Part shown: piece by piece, positions 1-5,450 of the stretch | Layout: every line of letters starts with the position of its first letter | Position numbering within the stretch: position 1 is the first letter of the stretch | DNA from: Hydrogenovibrio sp965140365 | Lineage (GTDB): Bacteria; Pseudomonadota; Gammaproteobacteria; Thiomicrospirales; Thiomicrospiraceae | Assembly: GCA_965140365.1 (NCBI GenBank) | Contig: OZ223196.1 | DNA length: 64,000 nt | Direction: 5' to 3' (one strand) | Made by a program: the position numbers and the translations under genes | The notes under the pieces: generated by a model | What the model was told of the DNA's origin: nothing | The model's database searches: none | Seen by the model: the letters and a program-made list of their open reading frames with translations, nothing else

Positions 1-669
1 GCCATTAACGATATGCAATCGGCTCAAGATGAAGCCATTTTAGGCGCGGTGGGAACCGCGTTAAATCAGAAAAGCAACACCGGCCACGGCCACCAAATCA
101 ATGATGTGTCGGGTTTGCAGAACGCGTTAAATCAAAAAAGCAACACCGGCCACGGCCACCAAATCAATGATGTGTCGGGTTTGCAAGCCGCATTGGATAC
201 AAAGCTTGCTAATGGCGGAAAGGCGGCGGATTCGGATAAGCTGGGCGGGGTTGGCCCATCTAAATACGTGCGAACGAACTCAATTCAAGCACTTGCGGCA
301 TCGTCGCCTTTGAGATTTAGGCAGGATACGGGGTACTTGAGTATTTATAAGGGCGCGGGTTCTGTGTCAAGTTCTGTTAATTTGAATCCAATCATTAACG
401 AGATGCTGGGCGGTCAAATCAGTGGCTTTGGGATTGGTGCGGTTCGCCGTATGGCGTTCCATAATTATCTTGATATTCCGGTTGATGTATATCAAGGGGA
501 TGAGGTTTTAGCCGCTATGGGGTCACCGACTGCAATGGTTGTGCTATACACAAACGATGCATCAGGCGGATACATGGAAATCCCGGAGGGGAAATGGATG
601 TGTTTAGAGAAACTGTCTGCAAACCCTGATAGTAATTCTGGATACGCAATGTGGATGAGGGTCGAATGA
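1..669 (+). CDS. Phage fibre/spike (receptor-binding) protein, 5' end missing
   Basis: The reading frame is open from base 1 through the ATG at 13, so the real start is upstream. The visible 222 residues begin with two nearly identical 22-residue repeats (INDVSGLQ, NTGHGHQ), typical of the shaft of phage tail fibres and spikes. A less repetitive C-terminal part of about 130 residues follows and probably forms the receptor-contacting tip. The repeats are direct DNA duplications of 66 bp. The stop overlaps the next start (ATGA at 666-669), so the genes are translationally coupled. The family is recognised by repeat style only; the receptor is unknown. Confidence 0.6.
   Translation, partial: AINDMQSAQDEAILGAVGTALNQKSNTGHGHQINDVSGLQNALNQKSNTGHGHQINDVSGLQAALDTKLANGGKAADSDKLGGVGPSKYVRTNSIQALAASSPLRFRQDTGYLSIYKGAGSVSSSVNLNPIINEMLGGQISGFGIGAVRRMAFHNYLDIPVDVYQGDEVLAAMGSPTAMVVLYTNDASGGYMEIPEGKWMCLEKLSANPDSNSGYAMWMRVE
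58..189 (+). repeat. Two tandem 66-bp repeats in the fibre gene
   Basis: Units at 58-123 and 124-189 are almost identical at the DNA level and encode 22 residues each (ALNQKSNTGHGHQINDVSGL plus two more). The near identity suggests recent duplication, and such units can change copy number by slippage. Confidence 0.9.
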
Positions 670-1028
670 ATATTCAGTCTTTGAGCGAGGGAAATGAGTT
701 TTTTAAAGTCACTTATGAGGGCGGAGACTCGTTGTACTTGGGGAAAGCGCAAATTGATTCTGATGAACGTTTTGAAGAAATCAAGGCGCTAATAGATTCC
801 GGAGAATACCAGCCATTTGTGCCAATGTCACCAGAAGAAATCGAAAAGTTAAGCAACGAAAAACGAGTTTTTGAGATTGATAAACGTCTTGTGGAAATCG
901 ACTTAGAAAGCGTGCGGCCACTGCGAGCCATTCAAAACGCAACGCAAAAAACGGCAGACACGGACAAGTTGAGTGAATTGGACACGGAGGCGGCGCAACT
1001 GAGGGCAGAGCGCGCCGGTCTGGTGTGA
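666..1028 (+). CDS. Small phage protein, possibly fibre-associated
   Basis: This is a 120-residue acidic, helical protein. I chose the ATG at 666 because it overlaps the upstream stop (ATGA) and follows GAGGG; an in-frame ATG at 651 would give five more residues. The C-terminal half carries a pattern seen in small phage proteins encoded after fibre genes: RPLRAI followed by a Leu/Glu/Ala-rich helix ending ERAGLV. It may be an assembly factor or virion component. No catalytic motif is visible, and the assignment rests on position. Confidence 0.6.
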   Translation: MNIQSLSEGNEFFKVTYEGGDSLYLGKAQIDSDERFEEIKALIDSGEYQPFVPMSPEEIEKLSNEKRVFEIDKRLVEIDLESVRPLRAIQNATQKTADTDKLSELDTEAAQLRAERAGLV

Positions 1029-1501
1029 CGAAAGAAGTAAAAATTTTAATCGCGGTCGCGGTGGCCGCGTTGATCGGTTGGGGAGTATATAAAATGCGAT
1101 TACCACGCGGGATTAGAAACAACAATCCGGGCAATATCCGAATGAGCGGGAGCGCTTGGGTCGGCAAAGTCGGAAACGACGGCGCGTTTGAGAAGTTCGA
1201 CAAGATGGAAAACGGCGTGCGAGCCTTGACCATCCTAGTGTCAAACTACTATTACCGCCACGGCATTAAAACAGTGCGCGGCATTATCAACCGATACGCC
1301 CCGCCAAGTGAAAACGCCACCGATTCATACGTGAATCACGTCGCGGCCAAGGCCGGGGTAAACCCGGACGAACAATTGCCAGCGCTGGAACCGTATTTGC
1401 GCGATATTGTCGAAGCAATCATCTACCACGAAAACGGGCGAACGATTGCAGATTACGACATTGCGCGCGGTATTTCCGAAGGCATGAAGGCGGTCGCGTG
1501 A
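1025..1501 (+). CDS. Membrane-anchored phage peptidoglycan hydrolase (P5-like)
   Basis: The GTG start at 1025 overlaps the previous stop. Residues 5-22 form one transmembrane helix. Then comes the motif RGIRNNNPGNIR, the hallmark of a phage virion peptidoglycan-degrading domain annotated as structural protein P5 or a transglycosylase-like fold. The remaining roughly 120 residues (ENGVRAL, NRYAPPSENATDSYVNHV) match that domain. It probably opens the cell wall during entry or lysis from a membrane location. A membrane-anchored version next to many one-helix proteins fits a virion with an internal membrane. The family match is from memory of the motif. Confidence 0.7.
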   Translation: MTKEVKILIAVAVAALIGWGVYKMRLPRGIRNNNPGNIRMSGSAWVGKVGNDGAFEKFDKMENGVRALTILVSNYYYRHGIKTVRGIINRYAPPSENATDSYVNHVAAKAGVNPDEQLPALEPYLRDIVEAIIYHENGRTIADYDIARGISEGMKAVA

Positions 1502-1659
1502 ACGCTCAGTCAGTTGGTCAGGAAATTTTAAAAGGCGTGGTGATTGGCGTTTTCGTCATCGCCATTACATCGTGGATGCGGAATCGAAACATTATTGCGC
1601 CACCGGTAGCCAAGAATGAAACAGAGGATGGGTATTCAAACCTATGGGGGGTTCTATGA
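1498..1659 (+). CDS. Phage mini-protein with one membrane helix (53 aa)
   Basis: GTG at 1498 overlaps the hydrolase stop (1499-1501). The protein has a short polar N-terminus, a hydrophobic helix (GVVIGVFVIAITSW), then a basic RNRN stretch and a polar tail. It could be a virion membrane component or a lysis helper. The 4-bp overlaps on both sides show it is part of the operon. No family is recognised. Confidence 0.65.
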   Translation: MNAQSVGQEILKGVVIGVFVIAITSWMRNRNIIAPPVAKNETEDGYSNLWGVL

Positions 1660-1817
1660 GTAGCGAAAAGAAAAAATCGAAAACGTGGTTAGGCTGGATT
1701 CTGTTTGGCGTCATTTCGGCTGGTGGTGTATATGTTGGCCTACCGCCAACCGTCACCGCGCCGGTCGCCAATGCCGTCAGTGATTCGGTATCCGAAATGG
1801 TCGAATGGGATGATTAA
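1656..1817 (+). CDS. Phage mini-protein with one membrane helix (53 aa)
   Basis: ATG at 1656 overlaps the upstream TGA. The sequence begins with a lysine-rich head (SSEKKKSK), followed by a hydrophobic segment (TWLGWILFGVISAGGVYVGL) and an acidic C-terminus (MVEWDD). The basic head suggests an Nin-Cout insertion. Its stop shares a base with the next start. Function unknown; a virion membrane protein is likely from context. Confidence 0.65.
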   Translation: MSSEKKKSKTWLGWILFGVISAGGVYVGLPPTVTAPVANAVSDSVSEMVEWDD

Positions 1818-1990
1818 TGGCGGAACTAGAAATTATTCGCCAGTTAGCAGAGTACGGCGTAACGGTGCCGGGCGGCGCGATGCTGTTCATTATCTGGCGG
1901 CAGTATTTGACCATTCAAGCGTTAAAACTTGAGTTGGTCAAGTTGAAAGTAATCGTGGAATCACACGACAATCACATCAATAAGGGGTAA
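1817..1990 (+). CDS. Phage mini-protein, amphipathic plus membrane segment (57 aa)
   Basis: ATG at 1817 uses the last A of the previous TAA. A polar N-terminal helix (AELEIIRQLAEYG) precedes a short hydrophobic stretch (GGAMLFIIW). A Leu/Val/Lys heptad-like region (LKLELVKLKVIVESH) follows and may be a coiled coil. The layout loosely recalls holin-like or virion membrane proteins. No homologue is recognised. Confidence 0.6.
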   Translation: MAELEIIRQLAEYGVTVPGGAMLFIIWRQYLTIQALKLELVKLKVIVESHDNHINKG

Positions 1991-1993
1991 GGC

Positions 1994-2101
1994 ATGGCAA
2001 CAAAAAAAGAAGCATTGAAGTCGAGCGGGCGACTAAAAAAAGGCTACCGCTACGGAAAAGGCGGGCGCATCATCAAGGCAAAGAAAGGCCGTAAAAAATG
2101 A
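1994..2101 (+). CDS. Very basic 35-aa phage protein
   Basis: The ATG at 1994 follows AAGGGGTAAGGC, a good ribosome-binding site. Roughly 14 of 35 residues are Lys or Arg (RIIKAKKGRKK at the end), with several glycines and no hydrophobic segment. Such peptides occur in small phage virions and may bind nucleic acid or the inner face of a membrane. The stop overlaps the next ATG. Function is inferred from composition only. Confidence 0.6.
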   Translation: MATKKEALKSSGRLKKGYRYGKGGRIIKAKKGRKK

Positions 2102-2205
2102 TGACGCGCCGTGATTGGGAAGGTGTTTCGGAGTGGTCTAAGTTTGTCGCCGTGATGATTGCCTTGTTTGGTATCTGGTATTGTCTTTGTAAGAAAAAAC
2201 GATGA
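2098..2205 (+). CDS. Phage mini-protein with one membrane helix (35 aa)
   Basis: Starts at tandem ATG codons (2098 or 2101) overlapping the preceding TGA. Polar N-terminus (TRRDWEGVSEW), hydrophobic helix (FVAVMIALFGIWYCLC), basic tail KKKR. At 35 residues it is as short as the smallest membrane proteins of PM2-type virions. No family is recognised. Confidence 0.6.
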   Translation: MMTRRDWEGVSEWSKFVAVMIALFGIWYCLCKKKR

Positions 2206-2348
2206 TTCCAGATACAGTCACAACCAATAACACGGTCGATTTGAAGCCGGTCGAGGTCAAAATCTCATTGTCACTAGAGACAATCGGGGTTTTGATTTTT
2301 ATCGCTCTGGCCGTGTTCGCTTATGCAGGGGTTAGGCTTAAAAAATGA
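2202..2348 (+). CDS. Phage mini-protein with C-terminal membrane helix (48 aa)
   Basis: ATG at 2202 overlaps the previous stop by 4 bp. The N-terminal half is polar with Thr, Asn and Val (IPDTVTTNNTVDLKPVEV). The C-terminal half is a transmembrane helix (IGVLIFIALAVFAYAGV) ending RLKK. This Nout-Cin tail-anchored shape resembles small filamentous coat proteins as well as internal-membrane virion proteins, so it does not separate the two phage types. Confidence 0.6.
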   Translation: MIPDTVTTNNTVDLKPVEVKISLSLETIGVLIFIALAVFAYAGVRLKK

Positions 2349-2509
2349 GTGTTCAAACGGATTTTAGAAACGCTGCCGTGGGTGTCATAGTCGGCGGTTC
2401 ACTGGCTTATGGTCTGGCTGAAAAGCCAGAACAGGAGCAAAAGGCGTTAAATTTAATTTTATTCGGGTGTATGATATGGGTAACGGTGTTTCTGATAGCG
2501 AGAAAATAA
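2345..2509 (+). CDS. Phage mini-protein with two membrane segments (54 aa)
   Basis: ATG at 2345 overlaps the preceding TGA. It has a weak Gly/Ala/Val-rich segment (AAVGVIVGGSLAYGL), a charged loop (EKPEQEQK), and a second stronger helix (LILFGCMIWVTVFLIA) ending RK. A hairpin of two helices would fit a holin or a virion membrane protein. No family is recognised. Confidence 0.6.
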   Translation: MSVQTDFRNAAVGVIVGGSLAYGLAEKPEQEQKALNLILFGCMIWVTVFLIARK

Positions 2510-2604
2510 TGTTTGATTGGATTTACGAAATCCCATTTCTGGTATGGTTAGCAATAGTGTTTGCTATTATGTTTGCGGTCGCAAGGTTTAAAGACGCGAT
2601 TTAA
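2509..2604 (+). CDS. Phage mini-protein with one membrane helix (31 aa)
   Basis: The last gene of the late operon starts with the final A of the previous TAA. It is almost entirely one helix (FLVWLAIVFAIMFAVA) with an acidic start (FDWIYE) and the tail RFKDAI. It lies 26 bp before the terminator. The shared start/stop base and tight packing support translation. Function unknown. Confidence 0.55.
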   Translation: MFDWIYEIPFLVWLAIVFAIMFAVARFKDAI

Positions 2605-2630
2605 AAACGTGACGCGCCGACCGCAAAAAG

Positions 2631-2655
2631 AAAAGCCCCGAAAAGGGGCTTTTTT
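2631..2655. terminator. Bidirectional terminator after the phage late operon
   Basis: An inverted repeat AAAAGCCCC/GGGGCTTTT with a short A-rich loop is followed by T6 on the plus strand and has A4 on the other side. It can serve the late operon and the converging lipoprotein gene, whose stop is immediately to the right. Confidence 0.85.
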
Positions 2656-2656
2656 G

Positions 2657-3151
2657 TTATCTGGTCAGCGTCAACGTTTCCGATATGTTCGCGCCGTATG
2701 CCGTGTACTGTAATTTATCATCGGTAAACACATCCACGGTCACCGTTATTTCAGACGGGTCGAGGCCATAATAACCAGCCGTGCCAAACTTGGCGAAAGC
2801 CGAAAACTCGCTTGCAGTAACGTCCAGCGGGAGCGCCAAAGAAGACAAATCAATGTAATCACCGGCAAACGAAATCAGCGTACACGTATCCAAATCAATC
2901 AACGCCGCGCCGCCGCCGCCATACCGTTGCACCTGTGAAATGGTCGTACCGTTCACCGTTTGGAAATCCGCCGTGTAAGAAGCCGTTAATCCGGTGCAAA
3001 CCGTATTCGTCGCCACCGTATTCCAAGAGCCGGTTAAGGTCACGGTTTTGGAATCAACGGCGGGGGAATCACTACCGCCACCACCGCCGCCGCCACAGGC
3101 GGTCAAAAATGAAACAGTCAACAGGGCAAAGAAAATTCTAATGTTGTGCAT
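2657..3151 (-). CDS. Prophage-borne lipoprotein
   Basis: This 164-residue protein has a lipoprotein signal peptide: MHNIRIFFALLTVSF, then lipobox LTAC with Cys at about residue 19. A run of seven glycines follows, a typical flexible linker after the lipid anchor. The mature part is Thr/Ser/Val-rich and predicted beta (TVTLTGSWNT, SEITVTVDVF). The start has AAGGAT upstream. It is transcribed against the late genes, next to the regulator, the usual place for a lysogenic-conversion (moron) gene. It could modify the host surface, for example superinfection exclusion; that role is inference. Confidence 0.7.
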   Translation of the reverse strand: MHNIRIFFALLTVSFLTACGGGGGGGSDSPAVDSKTVTLTGSWNTVATNTVCTGLTASYTADFQTVNGTTISQVQRYGGGGAALIDLDTCTLISFAGDYIDLSSLALPLDVTASEFSAFAKFGTAGYYGLDPSEITVTVDVFTDDKLQYTAYGANISETLTLTR

Positions 3152-3172
3152 TGCTAATCCTTATTTTTATAG

Positions 3173-3709
3173 TTAATTTTGCTTAAAAAGCGGAACAACT
3201 TTACCAGATTTAACGCTATTCTTGTGCAATTGAAGGCGCTCGTTATCATTCTTGAGCCGTTCCAGTTGCACGGATAACAGTTCATTATCAGCGGCCAGCG
3301 CCTTGTTATGGGCTTCCAATGCCGCAATTTGCTTTTCAAATTCGCGGATTTTTTGTTGTGCGTCGTTCCAAATTCGTGAGTATTGAGCGTTCATGTCGGC
3401 GGGTTCCATTCTTGTATGCGGCGTGTAAGGGTTAATCATTTTTTTGTCGGATGGGTGTATTCGGCAATTCGCCCAGGCCTGGCCAAAATGCGACAAATCA
3501 CCGCACAAAAATCGCAACAGCATTTCATAGTGTTTAGGCGGTGTTCGGTAGTGCCGCCAGTGGGATTCGTGGCGGCGGATGGTGCTTGCAGAAATGCCGG
3601 TAATGTCCGCGAGTTCTTCGCGTGACAGTCCGGCGTATTGGCGGAGTTCTTTCAGGTAATCAGGGTATGTGTTGAGTGCTAACTTATCTAAGTATTCGTT
3701 ACGAAACAT
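3173..3709 (-). CDS. Prophage HTH regulator with C-terminal coiled coil
   Basis: 178 residues. Residues about 17-50 form an XRE-like helix-turn-helix (LKELRQYAGLSREELADITG, then SASTIRRHES). The middle part (WANCRIHPSDKKMINPYTPH) looks like the small phage domain DUF3653. Residues 115-165 form a coiled coil with heptad leucines (IAALEAHNKALAADNELLSVQ) for dimerisation. GGAG precedes the ATG. Transcribed away from dif and opposite to the late operon, it is the best candidate for the lysogeny repressor. One CCAGGCCTGG lies inside it at 3473, read as Gln-Ala-Trp. Confidence 0.75.
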   Translation of the reverse strand: MFRNEYLDKLALNTYPDYLKELRQYAGLSREELADITGISASTIRRHESHWRHYRTPPKHYEMLLRFLCGDLSHFGQAWANCRIHPSDKKMINPYTPHTRMEPADMNAQYSRIWNDAQQKIREFEKQIAALEAHNKALAADNELLSVQLERLKNDNERLQLHKNSVKSGKVVPLFKQN

Positions 3710-3798
3710 AATTGCTCCGGTGCTTTGTTAAAAGCCCAAAGCAACGTTAGAACCATGCCGATGAGTGCCAAAAATACGACATAATGCGGAATAAACAC
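3688..3798 (-). CDS. Possible 36-aa membrane peptide upstream of the regulator
   Basis: A reading frame from GTG at 3798 encodes a strong hydrophobic stretch (VVFLALIGMVLTLLWAF) and overlaps the start of the HTH gene by 22 bp. Its hydrophobicity resembles the late mini-proteins, but there is no clear ribosome-binding site and the start is uncertain. It may equally be untranslated leader of the regulator. Confidence 0.25.
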   Translation of the reverse strand: MFIPHYVVFLALIGMVLTLLWAFNKAPEQLCFVTNT

Positions 3799-3829
3799 GA
3801 TGATAAGCCGCCCGCACTTTTCTTTTCCA

Positions 3830-3857
3830 TGTTCGCATAATGTATATTATGTTAAAT
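3830..3857 (+). other. dif: dif site (XerCD recombination site)
   Basis: Compared with the E. coli dif sequence as I remember it, 26 of 28 positions are identical. The XerC arm is 3830-3840 (TGTTCGCATAA), the central region 3841-3846 (TGTATA) and the XerD arm 3847-3857 (TTATGTTAAAT). Both differences are in the outer XerC arm, at positions 1 and 4. XerCD resolves chromosome dimers here, so this marks the replication terminus. Its position at the prophage border suggests the phage integrates here. Whether this copy is the functional chromosomal dif or a phage half-site needs the left prophage border. Confidence 0.92.
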
Positions 3858-3872
3858 TAAATATTTATTAAA

Positions 3873-3932
3873 AAATCCATGTAAAAGCCCTATTATGGCG
3901 GCCTAACGCCAAATTAACGCTTTCATGGATTT
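3873..3932 (-). terminator. Long inverted repeat next to dif, probable terminator of the TA operon
   Basis: Arms AAATCCATG (3873-3881) and CATGGATTT (3924-3932), extended by AAAGC/GCTTT, enclose about 35 bases with a small inner hairpin (GGCG...CGCC). On the minus strand the stem is followed by a T-run, so it can terminate the antitoxin transcript just before dif. It could also be a cruciform relevant to XerCD. Confidence 0.6.
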
Positions 3933-3944
3933 ATGAAAAAGTGA

Positions 3945-4283
3945 TTATTCTTCTTCCAATTGTTCTAACGTCAAATTCATAGCTTCCGCTAATTTCTCTA
4001 ACGTAGTTTTTCTAGGTTTACTCTGGCCGGATTCAATACGAGCCAAAGAAGATTGTTTTAAACCAGCCTTATCTGCTAACTCTATTTGAGTTAAGCCAAT
4101 ATGTTCACGCCAACATTTAACCAAAGAAACATCATTCAACAAATGACGTTCAACAATTTCATGTGGGATCAAACCGTTTTCTAAAGGAACACGTTTTCCA
4201 TGCTCTAAAAGACTCATAAAGTCATCATAAGGAACAACAGCGAAAGCTGGCTTCCCGTTTTGTGAAACCACTGTATAGTCCAT
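3945..4283 (-). CDS. Type II antitoxin (Phd-like N-terminus, XRE C-terminus)
   Basis: 112 residues. The first 30 (MDYTVVSQNGKPAFAVVPYD) resemble a Phd/RelB-type strand region. Residues about 60-105 form an XRE helix-turn-helix (GLTQIELADKAGLKQSSLAR, ESGQSKPRKTTLEKLAEAM). It should neutralise the RelE-like toxin encoded upstream and repress the operon. The toxin comes first in the transcript, as in higBA. AGGAG lies 8 bases before the ATG, and a perfect ATACT-A-AGTAT palindrome lies about 20 bp upstream, so the antitoxin may have its own promoter. Confidence 0.85.
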   Translation of the reverse strand: MDYTVVSQNGKPAFAVVPYDDFMSLLEHGKRVPLENGLIPHEIVERHLLNDVSLVKCWREHIGLTQIELADKAGLKQSSLARIESGQSKPRKTTLEKLAEAMNLTLEQLEEE

Positions 4284-4301
4284 CTTTCTTACTCCTAAAG
4301 A

Positions 4302-4312
4302 ATACTAAGTAT
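4302..4312. promoter_or_regulatory. Palindrome ATACT-A-AGTAT between toxin and antitoxin
   Basis: A perfect 5-1-5 inverted repeat sits in the 78-bp gap upstream of the antitoxin start. Its place just before the ribosome-binding site fits an autoregulatory operator for a second, antitoxin-only promoter. Confidence 0.4.
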
Positions 4313-4361
4313 CCTTTTTACTGTTACTAAATCTAATCTTGTTACTCAATGAGATGAAACG

Positions 4362-4619
4362 TTAATAAGTACGTTCATCCCGCTTTTTAACTTCTTCAAT
4401 AGAAATAATTTCAATGACGTCATCAACATTAAAAAACACCCTGTAATCGCCAACTCGCAAACGATATTGATATTCATGTGACGACAAGGCTTTTACATTC
4501 GGAACATCAGGAAATCCGATTAACTTTTGAACTGAATTTGTAACCCGCGTAATAACCGCTTTATCTTTAAACTTTCTTAACTGTTTAAGCGCCTTGGGTT
4601 GCCAATTTAATTTCATCAA
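4362..4619 (-). CDS. RelE/ParE-family toxin
   Basis: 85 residues with the RelE fold signature: N-terminal helices rich in Lys (PKALKQLRKFKDKAVITRV) and the strand block YQYRLRVGDYRVFFNVDDVI, with the conserved RVGDYRV seen in mRNA interferases. It probably cleaves mRNA on the ribosome unless bound by the antitoxin encoded 78 bp downstream. The start is preceded by TTT-rich DNA without a strong ribosome-binding site, which would keep expression low. The ParE (gyrase poison) branch cannot be excluded by eye. Confidence 0.85.
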   Translation of the reverse strand: MMKLNWQPKALKQLRKFKDKAVITRVTNSVQKLIGFPDVPNVKALSSHEYQYRLRVGDYRVFFNVDDVIEIISIEEVKKRDERTY

Positions 4620-4630
4620 AAAACCTTGAT

Positions 4631-4667
4631 AACGTTTATAACAATTTAATTATAACATTTATAACAT
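4631..4667. promoter_or_regulatory. TTATAAC repeats upstream of the toxin
   Basis: Several copies of TTATAAC/TATAACA occur in tandem and opposite orientation within AT-rich DNA directly before the toxin start. This is a plausible promoter and operator cluster for autoregulation by the toxin-antitoxin complex. Confidence 0.4.
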
Positions 4668-4823
4668 TATAGTCAATGGATTTATATTAAAAAGTATTGA
4701 ATAACCGTACTCAAATTGTACGTAAAAAGCATAAGAAATAGTCATAAAACAGTAGGAAATCGCAGATGAGCAAACTAACTAGCCCATCTTTTCTGTTCAG
4801 TTCTAAAAATTTTAAAGAAATAT

Positions 4824-5180
4824 TTAAAACAAGCTAAGAACGTTTTCCGGTGGACGCCCGATAACGGCTTTATCGCCGATACGAACAATCGGTCGTTGGA
4901 TCAGTTTAGGATGTTGATGTAGGATTTCCAGCCAGGCCTGGCGATTTGTTGCATTGTCTTTTAAAGATAATCCCAATGCTTTGAATTCCGCTTCGTCGGT
5001 ACGAATGATTTCGGTGGGTTCCACATTCAATAAACGGCACAGTTCATCCAACACATCAATGCTGGGCGGCGTATCCAGATAACGGACTTCTTCAATCTCG
5101 TAACCGTTTTCTTCCAATAAGGCGTGCGTTTGGCGGCTTTTAGAGCAACGTGGGTTATGATAAATAATGGCGTGTTTCAT
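4824..5180 (-). CDS. ArsC-family reductase (YfgD-like)
   Basis: 118 residues with a thioredoxin-like ArsC fold. The active-site loop HNPRCSKSRQT contains the catalytic Cys (about residue 12) in a CxxS setting. IIRTDE and the C-terminal block RPIVRIGDKAVIGRPPENVL supply the arginines used by glutaredoxin-dependent arsenate reductases. The length matches the short YfgD branch better than plasmid ArsC (about 140). With no other ars gene nearby, a general redox role is as likely as arsenate reduction. It follows xseB in the same direction by 21 bp. It contains CCAGGCCTGG at 4932 (Gln-Ala-Trp). Confidence 0.88.
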   Translation of the reverse strand: MKHAIIYHNPRCSKSRQTHALLEENGYEIEEVRYLDTPPSIDVLDELCRLLNVEPTEIIRTDEAEFKALGLSLKDNATNRQAWLEILHQHPKLIQRPIVRIGDKAVIGRPPENVLSLF

Positions 5181-5201
5181 GAGGTTTTCTTTGATTTATC
5201 G

Positions 5202-5429
5202 TTATTGGTCGGTGGTTTCCGAGTCCGTGTTTTCGGGAGCAATTCGCTTATTCAACGCGGCTTCAACGGCTTCAATGCGCGACTGGCAAATCTGATAAGC
5301 CCGCGTCGCTTCATCGACCATTGGCACCAATTCGTCAATATCGATTTCGTCGGAATTCGATAGTTTCTGAGCGATTTCTTGTAGCTTGGCGTAGTTTTTT
5401 TGATAACTTTCGTTGGTGCTGTCGGCCAT
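5202..5429 (-). CDS. xseB: Exodeoxyribonuclease VII small subunit
   Basis: 75 residues, the usual XseB size. The conserved helix pair is visible: YAKLQEIAQKLSN, then an acidic turn and DELVPMVDEATRAYQICQSR. Several XseB chains wrap the helical arm of XseA to form an enzyme that degrades single-stranded DNA from both ends. The gene lies 21 bp after xseA, ensuring co-expression. The acidic C-terminal tail (ENTDSETTDQ) is variable in the family. Confidence 0.92.
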   Translation of the reverse strand: MADSTNESYQKNYAKLQEIAQKLSNSDEIDIDELVPMVDEATRAYQICQSRIEAVEAALNKRIAPENTDSETTDQ

Positions 5430-5450
5430 AACACGTTCCTTTGATGGTGG

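Larger units (their letters stand above)
1..3829. mobile_element. Right part of a small prophage ending at dif
   Basis: The block holds a fibre/spike gene, a cell-wall hydrolase, eight tiny overlapping genes, a terminator, then an opposite-strand lipoprotein and an HTH regulator. It stops at the dif-like site at 3830-3857, the pattern of an element integrated by host XerC/XerD. No integrase is seen in this part. The left end lies outside the window. The absence of recognisable tail-tube or tape-measure genes, together with many one-helix proteins, hints at a tailless phage with an internal membrane (PM2-like) or a filamentous phage. The phage class is inference. Confidence 0.7.

Noticed and set aside
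781..1233. 150-codon minus-strand frame
   Set aside because: It lies antisense to the 120-aa protein and the P5-like hydrolase, both part of an overlapping operon. The product has no recognisable pattern.
1705..1932. 75-codon plus-strand frame across the mini-gene region
   Set aside because: It overlaps two better-supported mini-genes in another frame, has no ribosome-binding site, and its product is an Arg/Pro-rich shadow peptide.
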